This document shows positions 44,175-54,389 of a stretch of DNA of 57,515 nt, in pieces. The DNA comes from CAWBVG01 sp963792175 (lineage in GTDB: Bacteria > Acidobacteriota > Vicinamibacteria > Vicinamibacterales > CAVVIG01). Each line of letters begins with the position of its first letter. The stretch's first letter is position 1. The stretch covers positions 1 to 57,515 of the forward strand of contig CAWBVG010000025.1 of assembly GCA_963792175.1 (NCBI GenBank), read 5' to 3'. A model generated the notes under the pieces. It saw nothing but the letters and a program-made list of their open reading frames with translations, searched no databases and was not told the DNA's origin. Made by a program: the position numbers and the translations under genes.

Positions 44175-45110
44175 ATGCCTGAAACCGCCTCGGTCGTCAC
44201 GCTCGACAACGTCACCGTCACGTACGCGAAGAACGCGGCGCTCCGCGACGTGACGACGGCGTTTGCGCCGGGTGCGGTCGGCCTGCTCGGGCCCAATGGC
44301 GCGGGGAAGAGCACCCTCATCAAGACATTGCTCGGGTTCATCGTGCCGGACCGCGGGCAGATGCGCGTGCTGGGCCTCGACGTGGCGGTGTCGCCGCTGG
44401 AGATTCGTGCGCGCGTCGGCTACATGCCGGAGAACGACGCACACATCCCGGGCATGAACGCCGTCTCCTTCGTCGCCTATTGCGGCGAGCTGGCGGGACT
44501 GCCGCGGGTGGACGCGATGCAGCGCGCGCACGAGGTGCTGTTCTATGTCGGTCTCGGCGAGGCGCGGTATCGCAACGTCGAGACCTATTCCACCGGCATG
44601 AAGCAGCGGATCAAGCTGGCGCAGGCGCTCGTCCACGATCCGGACCTCCTGTTCCTCGACGAGCCCACCAACGGCATGGACCCGAAGGGCCGCGACGAGA
44701 TGCTGGAGCTGGTGCGCGACCTGGCGCACAACAAAGGCGTGAATCTGATTCTCTCGTCTCATTTGCTGCCCGACGTCGAATACACCTGCGATGCCGTCGT
44801 TGTCATGGACAAAGGGGCGATCGCGACCGCCGGCCCAATCGCGGCGTTGAAGCAGCCGCGCGGCCGCGTCTACGAGCTGCGGGTCAAAACAGCGACGGGT
44901 GACGTCGAGTCGTTCCTGGAACGGCTGCGTGCGGCCGGCCTCGAGTGTCACGCGACGGACGAGGATGTCATGCGGGTGTTCGTGCCCGGCGAAGGCGGCG
45001 CTCGGGAACTGTTCGCGCTGGCCACCGCGGAGCGCGTTCAGGTGCGCCACCTCCGTCCGAGCGTCCCGACGCTCGAGGACGTCTTCGCGCACGCGGTGGG
45101 TGAGGAATGA
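44175..45110 (+). CDS. ABC transporter ATP-binding protein (pair 1)
   Basis: 311 aa from ATG 44175. Walker A is GLLGPNGAGKSTLIKTLLGF, the Q-loop region RARVGYMPENDAHIPGMNAV (a Glu-Asn form instead of the usual Gln), the signature YSTGMKQRIKLAQALVHDPD, and Walker B LLFLDEPTNGMDPKGRDEML. The C-terminal 80 residues are a regulatory tail as in NatA/CcmA-type exporters. It heads a four-gene ATPase-permease-ATPase-permease run. The permease genes are ABC-2-like, so an efflux or envelope role is likely. Confidence 0.93.
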   Translation: MPETASVVTLDNVTVTYAKNAALRDVTTAFAPGAVGLLGPNGAGKSTLIKTLLGFIVPDRGQMRVLGLDVAVSPLEIRARVGYMPENDAHIPGMNAVSFVAYCGELAGLPRVDAMQRAHEVLFYVGLGEARYRNVETYSTGMKQRIKLAQALVHDPDLLFLDEPTNGMDPKGRDEMLELVRDLAHNKGVNLILSSHLLPDVEYTCDAVVVMDKGAIATAGPIAALKQPRGRVYELRVKTATGDVESFLERLRAAGLECHATDEDVMRVFVPGEGGARELFALATAERVQVRHLRPSVPTLEDVFAHAVGEE

Positions 45111-45131
45111 GGTCGAACCACAAAGAGTGCT

Positions 45132-45971
45132 ATGCCGATTCATGATCAGGGCTACCGCCGCTATGGCGGTCTGAAGGCGCGGACCGGGACCGGCTGGATG
45201 GTGATTACCCGCGCCGGCATCCGGAGCCAGTTGGCGAAGCGCGCCTTTCTCGGGCTCTTGTTACTGTCGTTCCTGCCGTTCTTTGCCCGCGCGATTCAAA
45301 TCTACCTCGCGGTGAATTTTCCGCAGACGGGCGATTTGCTCGCGGTGAAGCCGGACTTGTTCCGCCAATTCCTCGATCAGCAGCAGATCTGGGTTTTCTT
45401 CATCACGGTGTACGTCGGTGCCGGATTGATTGCCAACGATCGGCGCGCCAACGCCCTGCAGATCTATCTGTCCAAGCCGTTGACACGCGCGGAATACATC
45501 TTTGGCAAGCTCGCGATTCTGATGGCGTTCCTGCTGCTCGTCACGTGGGTGCCGGCGCTCTTGCTGCTGATTGTCCAGATCGCATTCGCCGGCAACTTCA
45601 CGCTTTCTCCTGAAGAACCTCTACCTCTTCCCGGCGATCACGGTGTTCGCGTTCATCCAGGTCACCATGGTGGCAGCGGCGATGCTGGCGCTGTCGTCGC
45701 TGTCGAAGAGCAGCCGCTACGTCGCCATCCTGTATGCGGCGGTCATCTTTTTCTCGCAGGCGATTTACGGGGTGCTCACGGTGGTCACTCGCAGCACGCA
45801 GCTGTCGTGGATCTCGTTCCCGGCGAACCTCTCGCAGCTGGGCGACGTGATCTTCCGGATGCCATCGAAATACGAGACGCCGTGGCCGGTCGCGCTGTTG
45901 ATGATCGTCGGCCTGATCGCCGTGTCAGGCTTCATCCTCGAGCGGCGCGTGCGGGGCATCGAGGTCGTCGC

Positions 45972-45975
<4 letters not shown>
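45132..45975 (+). pseudogene. ABC-2 type permease (pair 1), one frameshift
   Basis: ATG 45132 starts MPIHDQGYRRYGGLKARTGT. Membrane segments AFLGLLLLSFLPFFARAIQI, LIANDRRANALQIYLSKPLT (the conserved cytoplasmic loop of ABC-2 permeases) and ILMAFLLLVTWVPALLLLIV are followed by a shift at about 45603. The other frame continues FLLKNLYLFPAITVFAFIQV, IFFSQAIYGVLTVVTRSTQ and GFILERRVRGIEVVA. Restored length is about 281 aa, six helices. The stop overlaps the GTG of the next ATPase (GTGA). A single-base indel seems the cause. Confidence 0.8.
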
Positions 45976-46897
<922 letters not shown>

Positions 46898-46901
<4 letters not shown>

Positions 46902-47722
46902 GCACCCCCACGCTCGGCGCCTCGGCGCTCCGCATCTTCGATCTGTCGCTCGGCCAGATGCTGTGGTCGCGGCGGTCGGTGTTCCTGGGGATCCTGCTCG
47001 GCGGACCGGTCGTCCTGGCGGCGCTCATCGCCATCCTCACCAGGACCAGCCTCGGCGCCTTCCGCATCAACGGCGCGGCCGTCGGCGGCGCGACCATCTT
47101 CGGCATGATCATCTGGCTGCTCTACATCCGGTTCATCCTTCCTATCCTCGGCGTGTTCTACGGCACGTCGCTCATTGCCGACGAAGTCGACGACAAGACG
47201 ATCACCTATCTCTTCACCCGTCCCATCCCGAGGAGCGCGGTGCTGCTGGGCAAGTACCTCGCGTACCTCGCGTGCACGGTGCTGCTCGTGCTGCCCTCGG
47301 TGATGCTCGTCTACTTCCTGATCGTGCCGGTCGGGGGAGGAAGCATCGCCGCCGCTTTTCCATCACTCGTGATGGATTTCGGCATGCTGATCGTCGGTCT
47401 CGCCGCGTACGGCGCGGTCTTCGCCCTCGTCGGCGCCCGCATCAAGCGGCCGCTCGTCGTCGGGCTGGTGTTCGCGTTCGGCTGGGAGCCGACGGTGTTG
47501 CTGTTCCCGGGATACCTCAAGCGGGCGACCGTGGCCTACTATCTGCAGGCGCTGGTCACCCACGAGATGCCCCAGGACTCTGCGGTCAGCCTCCTCATGC
47601 AGGTCTTCCACGAGGTGCCGTCAGTGGCGACCAGTCTCCTGTGCCTGGCGGTCATCGTGGGGGTGACCCTGTGGCTGGCGGGCCGGGCCGTCGAGGGCCG
47701 GGAATACGTGCTCGAGCAGTAA
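46898..47722 (+). CDS. ABC-2 type permease (pair 2)
   Basis: 274 aa from ATG 46898. Six helices: VFLGILLGGPVVLAALIAIL, TIFGMIIWLLYIRFILPILG, then the loop SLIADEVDDKTITYLFTRPI (the same D-x-x-x-x-T/A-x-x-x-L-x-[TS]-[RK]-P loop as in pair 1), LLGKYLAYLACTVLLVLPSV, GMLIVGLAAYGAVFALVGAR, SLLCLAVIVGVTLWLAGRAV. It works with the ATPase at 45972-46901, and four overlapping or near genes indicate one operon. The cargo is unknown. Confidence 0.88.
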
Positions 47723-47739
47723 AATATGGGGGGATTGAG

Positions 47740-47805
47740 CCTGCCCGCCGACTTGTCCCGCCGAAGCCCAAGGGCGGAGGCGGAAGCCCGTAGGGCGAAG
47801 GCGGG
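47740..47805. repeat. CGCCGAAGC...GCGGAGGCGG palindrome, copy 2
   Basis: CCTGCCCGCCGACTTGTCCC, GCCGAAGCCCAAGGGCGGAG, GCGGAAGCCCGTAGGGCGAA-GGCGGG contains two nested stems (CCCGCCGAAGCCC with GGGCGGAGGCGG, and an outer CCCGCC with GGCGGG). It is located just after the ABC operon and could act as its transcript end. Confidence 0.65.
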
Positions 47806-47850
47806 AACAGACGCCAACAGCCGTCCGTATAACACTTTGAGGCTCTGTCC

Positions 47851-48890
47851 ATGACGAAAAGACCCGGTATTTCGTGATTGCTTCGCTTCTGGTCCTCGGG
47901 GTTGGCCTTGGGACGGGGCTGGTCGCGTATTACGTCGGGTTCCCGGCCGGCGCCGCCACGCGCGCTGGCGGCCCCGAAGAGCTCCAATACATTCCTCACG
48001 ACGCCACCGTCATTGCGTTCGCCAACGTCCAGGACGTGATGAACTCGCAGCTGCGTCAGAAGCTGCTGCAAGCCCTTCCGATGCACGAAGCCGGGCAGAA
48101 GGAATTCGAAAACCAGACCGGCATCAACATCGAAACCGACATCGATCGCATCGTCGCCAGCCTGAATCCCGATCCGTCGAACAGCAACACGCCCGGTCAG
48201 GGCCTGGTGCTGGCGCGGGGCCGGTTTGACGAAGTGAAGATTGAGGCGCTGATGCGCGACCACGGCGCCGAGATCGAGCAGTACAAGACGAAGCGCATGA
48301 TCGTCGTGACGCACACGCGCGAGGGCGCGACTGCCGACGGGCGCTACCCCAGCGAGAGCTTCGCCGTGTCGTTCGTCGAGCCGGGCTTCGTGGCGCTCGG
48401 TCACGCGTCATTGGTTCGTTCCGCTATCGACCTCCACCAGGGTGGCAACAACCCGCAGGCCGGCCTGTCGAGCGTGACCGGCAACGACGAGCTGATGGCT
48501 CTGGTGCGATCGCTTGATTCCGGAAACGTCTGGGCTGTCGGCCGATTCGACGCGCTCGCTTCCAGGGCGCGTCTACCCGACTCCGTCACCAGCCGTCTGC
48601 CAGCCATCACGTTGTTTGCTGTGAGCGGCCACATCAACGGCGGACTGCGGGCGACCGTTCGCGCCGAAGCGCGCGACGACGAGGCCGCCAACAATCTTCG
48701 CGACGTCGTTCGCGGGTTCATGGGGCTGGCGAAGATGCAGGCCGGGTCCAACCCGAGCGCTCAACTGATGATGCAGTCGCTCGAACTGGGCGGCACCGGC
48801 AAGACCGTCGCGCTGTCGTTCACGGTGCCGGCTGAAGTCTTCGACGCGGTTGGCGGCGCGCTGAACAAGGGCTTTCCGAAGAATCACTAA
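47851..48890 (+). pseudogene. Membrane-anchored protein of unknown function, one N-terminal frameshift
   Basis: ATG 47851 opens MTKRP and is lost after about 5 codons. Adding one base at about 47864 gives MTKRPRYFVIASLLVLGVGL, a membrane anchor, in frame with the long body from 47874. The body of about 310 aa begins GGPEELQYIPHDATVIAFAN and continues NVQDVMNSQLRQKLLQALPM, NIETDIDRIVASLNPDPSNS, VEPGFVALGHASLVRSAIDL, ending SFTVPAEVFDAVGGALNKGF. It is an alpha/beta protein exported to the periplasm that I cannot place in a named family. Without the shift a GTG start at 47874 would also give an anchor. Confidence 0.6.
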
Positions 48891-48999
48891 GGTAAACGTT
48901 TGTCTCCGCCGGGACGCGCGCCTTGACGCGTCCCGGCCGCCCTCCTACACTCCCGCCATTCGCCAGAATCCGCCTTCCAGGTCTTCTCGAGGGGCACCC

Positions 49000-50395
49000 A
49001 TGACGCTGACACAGATCCGTACGGTCGCAGTCGTCTTTCTCGTCGCGTCCACCCTCGGTCGGCCAGCGTTTGCGCAAACGGGCGACCTCGACCCGCGCAT
49101 CGTCAACCTCGTTGGCAGCGTGTCAGAAGAGCGGCTCAGCAACATCCTGCGGAAGCTGCAGAGTTTCGAGACGCGCAGCTCGCTGTCGTCGACGACGTCG
49201 ACCACCCGCGGTGTCGGCGCCGCGCGCGAGTGGATTCTCCAGGAGATGCGCAGCTACAGTCCCAAACTGCAGGTCAGCTTCGATACCTATCTGGTCGCGA
49301 AGCAGGGCCGCATCCTGCGCGACGTCGAAATGCGCAATGTGATGGCGATTCTGCCCGGCCGCAGCCCCCGGCGCATCTACATCAGCGGTCACTACGACAC
49401 GGTGGCCCGGCCTGGCGGCCAGAGCACATCGAATGCCGGCGGCGCCGCCGCCCGATCCCGACGCGCGCGCGGCCGCGCCGGCCGATCCCAACGCGCCGCT
49501 CGACAACCTGGCGCCGGGCGTGAACGACGACGGCAGCGGCACCGCGCTCACCATCGAGCTGGCACGCGTGTTCAGCCAGAGCGGCATCGACTTCGACGCA
49601 ACGCTGGTGTTCATGTGCCACGTTGGCGAAGAGCAGGGTCTGGTTGGCGCGCGCCTGCACGCCCAGAAGGCGGTCGCCGAGAAGATTCCGATCGAGGCGG
49701 TCCTCAACAACGACATCGTCGGCAACGACAAGGGCGGCAACGGCATCATCGACGGGGCATCGATCCGGGTCTACTCTGAAGGACCCGAAGACTCGCCCTC
49801 GCGATCGCTCGCGCGCTTCGTTGAGCGGTGGGGCGGGCGGTACGTCCCGTCGCACAAGGTACGGCCGATGTCGCGGCCCGATCGATTCGGCAGGGGCGGC
49901 GACCACTCCGCCTACAACCAGCTGGGATTTACTGCCGTCGGCTTCCGCGAATCACGCGAGAACTTTGTCCGGCAGCACGACGTGCGCGACACCTTCGAGG
50001 GAATCTCGCTGCCGTATCTGGCGCAGAACGCCCGCGTCAACGCGGCTGCGGCGGCGACGCTGGCACTCGCACCGCCGCCGCCGGTTGTCACAAACGACCG
50101 CGGGCAACCCCAGATTACGCGGGCGCCGTCCGGGTACGACGCGACGATGAAATGGACCGCGGCGCCCGGCGCCGTCGCCTACCGCGTGTTCTGGCGCGAG
50201 GCGTGGGGCGTCGACTGGCAGCACGACATGCTGGTGGGTAACGTGACCACCTTCGTCATGCCCAACATCCAGATCGACGACTATGTCTTTGGGGTGGCGG
50301 CGGTGGACGCCGCCGGCCACGAAAGCTTCGTCAGTGCTTACGTGACGCCGCCGCGAACCGGGACGGAGATCAAGACCCTTCCGCAAAAACCGTAA
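49000..50395 (+). pseudogene. M28-family zinc peptidase with C-terminal Fn3-like domain, one frameshift
   Basis: ATG 49000 starts a signal peptide (MTLTQIRTVAVVFLVASTLG ending FAQ). RRIYISGHYDTVARPGG holds the first zinc His and the Asp. A shift at about 49435-49460 falls in a Pro/Ala-rich linker. Then LAPGVNDDGSGTALTIELAR has the bridging Asp, MCHVGEEQGLVGARLHAQKA the catalytic Glu pair, EAVLNNDIVGNDKGGNGIID an Asp ligand, and GGDHSAYNQLGFTAVGFRE the last His. The terminal 90 residues (ATMKWTAAPGAVAYRVFWRE) look like a fibronectin III-type module. An exported aminopeptidase of about 464 aa after repair. Confidence 0.85.
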
Positions 50396-50405
50396 CCGCG
50401 GAGGA

Positions 50406-50434
50406 CCCGCCTTCGCCCACGGGCTTCGGCGCGG
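50406..50434. repeat. CGCC/GCTTCGGCG palindrome, copy 3 (reverse orientation)
   Basis: CCCGCCTTCGCCCACGGGCT, TCGGCGCGG is a reverse-orientation version of the family. It is followed by GCGCAAGGACGCAGAGCAGG, a word-type sequence. Confidence 0.5.
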
Positions 50435-50489
50435 CAGGGCGCAAGGACGCAGAGCAGGGATGCTCTTGCGGTCGCCGCGCACGCTGCGG

Positions 50490-50837
50490 TCAAGGCGCCT
50501 GGCGGCCGGTCCGGACGGCGTCGATGAAGCCATCGATCACGCTCGTGAAGCGCTCGGACGGCTCTACGAATTCGACGCCCGATCGGTAGAGCACGATTTC
50601 CTGATCGATGTCGCTGATGCTGCAGTGGACAATCCGTCCCTTGACGACAACCGACCGTTCGCCGAGGGTGAGGCGGAATTCGTGAAGGGAATCGACGTGC
50701 AGCGGAAACGCCGTTTCGACCGTCGCGCCGCCGTGGCTCAGCACCTTGACGGCCATCGGCTGGAAGACCATCACCTCGCCATGCAGGTCGCCGAGAATCT
50801 GAAGCCGCTCGGCCTCGCGTTTGTGCTCGCCCGCCAT
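50490..50837 (-). CDS. PilZ-like domain protein, degenerate
   Basis: 115 aa. LQILGDLHGEVMVFQPMAVK, VLSHGGATVETAFPLHVDSL, HEFRLTLGERSVVVKGRIVH, LYRSGVEFVEPSERF has the strand order of PilZ domains, including the closing G[VI]xF. The c-di-GMP-binding RxxxR motif is absent, and [DN]xSxxG reads LSHGGA. It may thus not bind c-di-GMP but keep the fold. It sits alone, 189 nt from a pseudo-receiver gene on the same strand. Confidence 0.65.
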   Translation of the reverse strand: MAGEHKREAERLQILGDLHGEVMVFQPMAVKVLSHGGATVETAFPLHVDSLHEFRLTLGERSVVVKGRIVHCSISDIDQEIVLYRSGVEFVEPSERFTSVIDGFIDAVRTGRQAP

Positions 50838-50982
50838 CCGGCGCGACTATAACACGTGGCTGCAGCGTGCCCGCCGTTCCGCCGCAGCGGAATCCGGAGG
50901 CGGACGCTCGCGATTCGTTCTGAGCGCGAAGTGCGTCTGAGCGCCGATGTCGCGGTGTTCTGGCTAGTGGGAATAGTGTCTG

Positions 50983-51025
50983 CCCGCCGAAGCCCGCGGG
51001 GTTGTTCTCCCGCGTACTTCGGCGA
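50983..51025. repeat. CGCCGAAG palindrome, copy 4 (hairpin)
   Basis: CCCGCCGAAGCCCGCGGG, loop GTTGTTCT, CCCGCGTACTTCGGCGA: a stem of about 16 bp with two internal mismatches. It lies directly after the stop of the minus-strand receiver gene (51027). Confidence 0.75.
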
Positions 51026-51026
51026 G

Positions 51027-51440
51027 TCAGTTCATCCAGACGGCAGGAGGCTTCGACACGAAGATCGCCGCGTCCGAGGGCTCCGGCGTTTCTTCCTCGG
51101 CATCGTCGCTGTCGCCTTCGGTGGTGTAGGTCAGTACCGGTATAGTCCGAGTCTCGTCGTCCAGCTTCAACATCGAGAGCACCTGGAATCCGTCGGCGTC
51201 TTCGATCCGGACGCACAGGATGACCAGGTTCGGCTGGACGCGCTTGATCTGCGAATATGCATGCTGACTCGACTCGACGAACACGACGTCGTAATGGCCG
51301 GCGTCGAGGACCGTTTCGAGCAGCTCGAGTATCTCCGCACTGCCGTTGACGATGACCACTTTCTGGGCGGTCGTCGTCGGCATGGACTGCCGGCGTTCGA
51401 GTCGGAGCAAATCGGCGGTGGTCGAGACGTTGGTCAGCAT
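51027..51440 (-). CDS. Receiver-like domain protein lacking the phospho-acceptor Asp
   Basis: 137 aa from ATG 51440; ATG 51383 (MPTTTAQKVVIVNGSAEILE) is the shorter choice. VVIVNGSAEILELLETVLDA, GHYDVVFVESSQHAYSQIKR, VQPNLVILCVRIEDADGFQV, LSMLKLDDETRTIPVLTYTT follow the CheY order. The acid pair at the end of strand 1 is N-G, and the phosphorylation Asp is Cys (LVILCVRIED). The conserved Thr is kept (LTYTT) and the late Lys is present (FVSKPP). It should not be phosphorylated in the usual way. It is a stand-alone domain without an output part, with an acidic insertion (EGDSDDAEEETPEPSD) before the last helix. Confidence 0.75.
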   Translation of the reverse strand: MLTNVSTTADLLRLERRQSMPTTTAQKVVIVNGSAEILELLETVLDAGHYDVVFVESSQHAYSQIKRVQPNLVILCVRIEDADGFQVLSMLKLDDETRTIPVLTYTTEGDSDDAEEETPEPSDAAIFVSKPPAVWMN

Positions 51441-51661
51441 CGTTGGTCCGTCTCCACGGACACTTCGGACTAATTCAGGATTCGTGCCACGGCAATATTC
51501 GTGGATCCCCGCCAATTCCGGTGTGTTCGGCTGGCCACACCCGAAAGTTCGTTTAGCTGGCCACAAAAGGTTCCAGCTGGGGTGGCCGCGTAACCCCATG
51601 CGTTCACGCCGTTTCTCACCGATGTTGCAGGGGGTGTCCACAGTACGGCACTCTCAACGCC

Positions 51662-53174
51662 ATGCCGAGCAGTACCGGAGAAGATCACCAACCACCACAA
51701 CTTTATTGACGGCGGCTGGGTGCCGTCGGTTTCAGGACAAACGTTCGAAAACCGGAATCCCGCCAACACGGACGACCTGATCGGCATTTTCCAGAAATCG
51801 ACCGCGGCAGACGTGGCGCGGGCGATCGACGCGGCCAAGCGCGCCTACGAGCTCTGGCGCCTCGTGCCGGCGCCGCGGCGCGCGGAGCTCCTGTTTCGCG
51901 CCGCGCAACTCATCGCGGACCGCAAAGAGGCGCTCGCCCGCGACATGACGCGGGAAATGGGGAAGGTGCTGGACGAGACGCGCGGCGACGTCCAGGAGGC
52001 CATCGACATGACCTTCTTCATGGCCGGCGAGGGGCGGCGGCAGTACGGGCAAACCGTGCCGTCCGAACTGCGAGACAAGTTTGCGATGTCCGTGCGGCAG
52101 CCCCTGGGCGTGAGCGCGATCATCACACCGTGGAATTTCCCGATGGCGATTCCGTCGTGGAAGATCATCCCGGCGCTGGTATGCGGCAACACGGTCGTTT
52201 TCAAGCCGGCCACGCTGACGCCGCTTTCGGCGCTGAACTTCGTCCGGATTCTCGAAGAGGCCGGTCTCCCGGCTGGCGTCGTCAACCTGGTGACGGGTGG
52301 CGGTGGCGATGTTGGCAGCGCGATGCTCGTCAACGACGACGTGCGGGTCGTCTCGTTCACCGGATCGACCGACGTCGGGCGCACGGTGTCCGAAAAAGCT
52401 GCGCCGTCGTTCAAGAAGGTTCACCTGGAGATGGGCGGCAAGAACGTCATCATGGTGATGGACGATGCGAATCTCGACCTCGCCGTCGAAGGCTGCCTGT
52501 GGGGTGGGTTCGGGACGACCGGCCAGCGCTGCACGGCGGCGAGCCGCGTCGTCGTTCACGAGCGGGTGTATCGCCCGTTTCTCGATCGATTCGTGACGCG
52601 CGCGCGGGCGCTCCGCGTCGGCGACGGCCTCGATCCCGGTTCGCAGATGGGACCGCTGGTCAGCGCCGAGCAGCGGGAGACGGTCATGCAGTACGTCGAG
52701 ATCGGCGCGAAGGAGGGTGCGACGCTCGCCTGCGGCGGCCACGCGCTGACCACGGGGGCGTACGCCAAGGGCTTCTTCCACGAACCGACGATTTTCGCGG
52801 ACGTGTCGCCGCAGATGCGCATTGCCCGGGAGGAGATCTTCGGTCCGGTCGTCAGCGTCATGCGATGCCAGTCGGTCGAGGAAGCTGTCGCCATCGCCAA
52901 CGGCGTGCAGTACGGCCTCTCGGCGTCGATCTACACGCAGGATGTCAACCGCGCCTTTTCGGTCATGCGCGATGTCTACACGGGCATCTTCTACGTCAAC
53001 GCCCCAACGATCGGCGCCGAGGTCCACCTGCCGTTCGGCGGCACGAAGGCCACCGGCAACGGCCATCGCGAGGCCGGGACGGCGGCCCTCGAGGTCTTCT
53101 CGGAGTGGAAGTCCGTCTACGTCGACTTCAGCGGCAAGCTCCAGCGTGCGCAAATCGACACGGCAGAACTCTGA
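51662..53174 (+). CDS. Aldehyde dehydrogenase family protein, start possibly frameshifted
   Basis: The clear frame begins KITNHHNFIDGGWVPSVSGQ at 51681. No start codon exists in that frame apart from GTG 51720. ATG 51662 (MPSST) reaches it after one indel near 51675, so the start is given there. WNFPMAIPSWKIIPALVCGN, the cofactor segment SFTGSTDVGRTVSEKAAPSF, catalytic Glu in HLEMGGKNVIMVMDDANLDL and catalytic Cys in TTGQRCTAASRVVVHERVYR are present, ending DFSGKLQRAQIDTAEL. About 500 aa. It resembles NAD(P)-dependent aldehyde or semialdehyde dehydrogenases such as 2,5-dioxovalerate or methylmalonate-semialdehyde types. The substrate is not assigned. Confidence 0.85.
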
Positions 53175-53189
53175 CGGACGCGCTTCGCA

Positions 53190-53300
53190 GGAATTGGTAA
53201 ATTGGAAAATCTGGTAATTGGGTAATTTGGTTGGTGCAACGATACTCATGAGTCGCAATCTTCAATCAATGACCCACTTACCCAATCACCCAATTACCAG
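53190..53300. repeat. Inverted word array (GGTAATTGGGTAATTTGG type)
   Basis: The left arm 53190-53234 is GGAATTGGTAAATTGGAAAA, TCTGGTAATTGGGTAATTTG. The right arm 53270-53300 is GACCCACTTACCCAATCACC, CAATTACCAG. About 35 nt lies between. It is markedly AT-rich for this genome, and its right arm touches the ATG at 53301, leaving no room for a ribosome site. Confidence 0.9.
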
Positions 53301-54371
53301 ATGCGCGTAGCCGTCATCCCCGGTGACGGGATCGGCGTTGACGTCACGGCCGAAGCCGTCAGAGTGCTGCGCACGGTCGCCGACGTGTTCGGACGTGAAA
53401 TCGTGCTCGAAACGCTGCCCTGGGGCGCCGATTACTATCTGGCCACTGGCATTACGATTCCGGCCGACGGCTATGCCATGCTGCGCAACCAGTTCGACGC
53501 GATCTTCATCGGCGCGCTGGGCGACCCGCGCGTATCAGACAACCGCCACGCCCGCGACATTCTGCTGGGCACCCGCTTCGAGCTGGATCTGTACGTCAAC
53601 CATCGTCCGGTGACACTGCTTCACGAGCGGCTGTGCCCGCTGAAAGGACAGACGCCGGCCGATGTGAACTTCGTGGTGTTTCGCGAGAACACCGAGGGCT
53701 CCTATGTCGGCATCGGCGGCCGCTTCAAGGCCGGCACCGAGGACGAAGTGGCGGTTCAGGAAGAGATCAACACCTACAAGGGCGTGCACCGGATCGTGCG
53801 ACACGCCTTCGAGTACGCACGCGCGCACCGGCGCACGCGCGTCTGCATGGCCGACAAGAGCAATGCGATGGCGCAAGGGCACGCGTTGTGGCAGCGCGTG
53901 TTTCACGAGGTCCGGACGCATTATCCAGACATCGAGGCGCGGCACCTCTACATCGACGCGCTCGCGCTGCTGATGGTGCAGAGCCCGTCGCAGTTCGACG
54001 TCATCGTCACCAACAACCTGTTTGGCGACATCATCACGGATCTCGGCGCCGCGCTGCAGGGCGGACTGGGGCTGGCGGCGTCAGCGAACCTGCATCCGGG
54101 ACGAACCTCGATGTTCGAGCCGGTGCATGGATCGGCGCCGGCGCTGGCGGGCAGGAACGTCGCGAATCCCATGGGCGCCATCCTGTCGGTCGCGCTGATG
54201 CTGGAATATCTCGGGCTCGAGAACGAAGCCGCGGCGGTCGAGCACGCCGTGCAGGAGGCGGTCGCGTCCGGTCAAGGCACCAAGGAGATCGGCGGGTCCC
54301 TCGGGACTCGTGAAACCGGCGATTGCGTCGTCGACATCATTCGGCAATCGCGCAGCGGACACAGAGGTTAA
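53301..54371 (+). CDS. Isocitrate/isopropylmalate dehydrogenase family protein
   Basis: 356 aa from ATG 53301. MRVAVIPGDGIGVDVTAEAV, NFVVFRENTEGSYVGIGGRF, KSNAMAQGHALWQRVFHEVR, VIVTNNLFGDIITDLGAALQ, SMFEPVHGSAPALAGRNVAN. These are the substrate-binding (R-E-N-T-E-G, K-S-N), Mg-binding (D-x-x-x-D) and nucleotide-binding (HGSAP) elements of beta-decarboxylating dehydrogenases. The loop DLYVNHRPVTLLHERLCPLK is closer to LeuB- or tartrate-dehydrogenase-like members than to isocitrate dehydrogenase, so the substrate may be 3-isopropylmalate, homoisocitrate or tartrate. The C-terminal residues SGHRG are encoded by a word-type repeat at 54356. Confidence 0.85.
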   Translation: MRVAVIPGDGIGVDVTAEAVRVLRTVADVFGREIVLETLPWGADYYLATGITIPADGYAMLRNQFDAIFIGALGDPRVSDNRHARDILLGTRFELDLYVNHRPVTLLHERLCPLKGQTPADVNFVVFRENTEGSYVGIGGRFKAGTEDEVAVQEEINTYKGVHRIVRHAFEYARAHRRTRVCMADKSNAMAQGHALWQRVFHEVRTHYPDIEARHLYIDALALLMVQSPSQFDVIVTNNLFGDIITDLGAALQGGLGLAASANLHPGRTSMFEPVHGSAPALAGRNVANPMGAILSVALMLEYLGLENEAAAVEHAVQEAVASGQGTKEIGGSLGTRETGDCVVDIIRQSRSGHRG

Positions 54372-54386
54372 CAAAGGACACGAAGC
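54356..54386. repeat. Direct word repeat (GGACACAGAGG/AAGGACACGAAG)
   Basis: GCGGACACAGAGGTTAACAA, AGGACACGAAG shares the word used at 11132-11219. It overlaps the 3' end of the dehydrogenase gene. Only one arm is present. Confidence 0.55.
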
Positions 54387-54389
54387 ACG

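Noticed and set aside
51483..51500. Sigma-54 promoter (TGGCAC) upstream of the receiver gene
   Set aside because: The -24 half TGGCAC is present on the minus strand, but the -12 TTGC element is absent at the right spacing.
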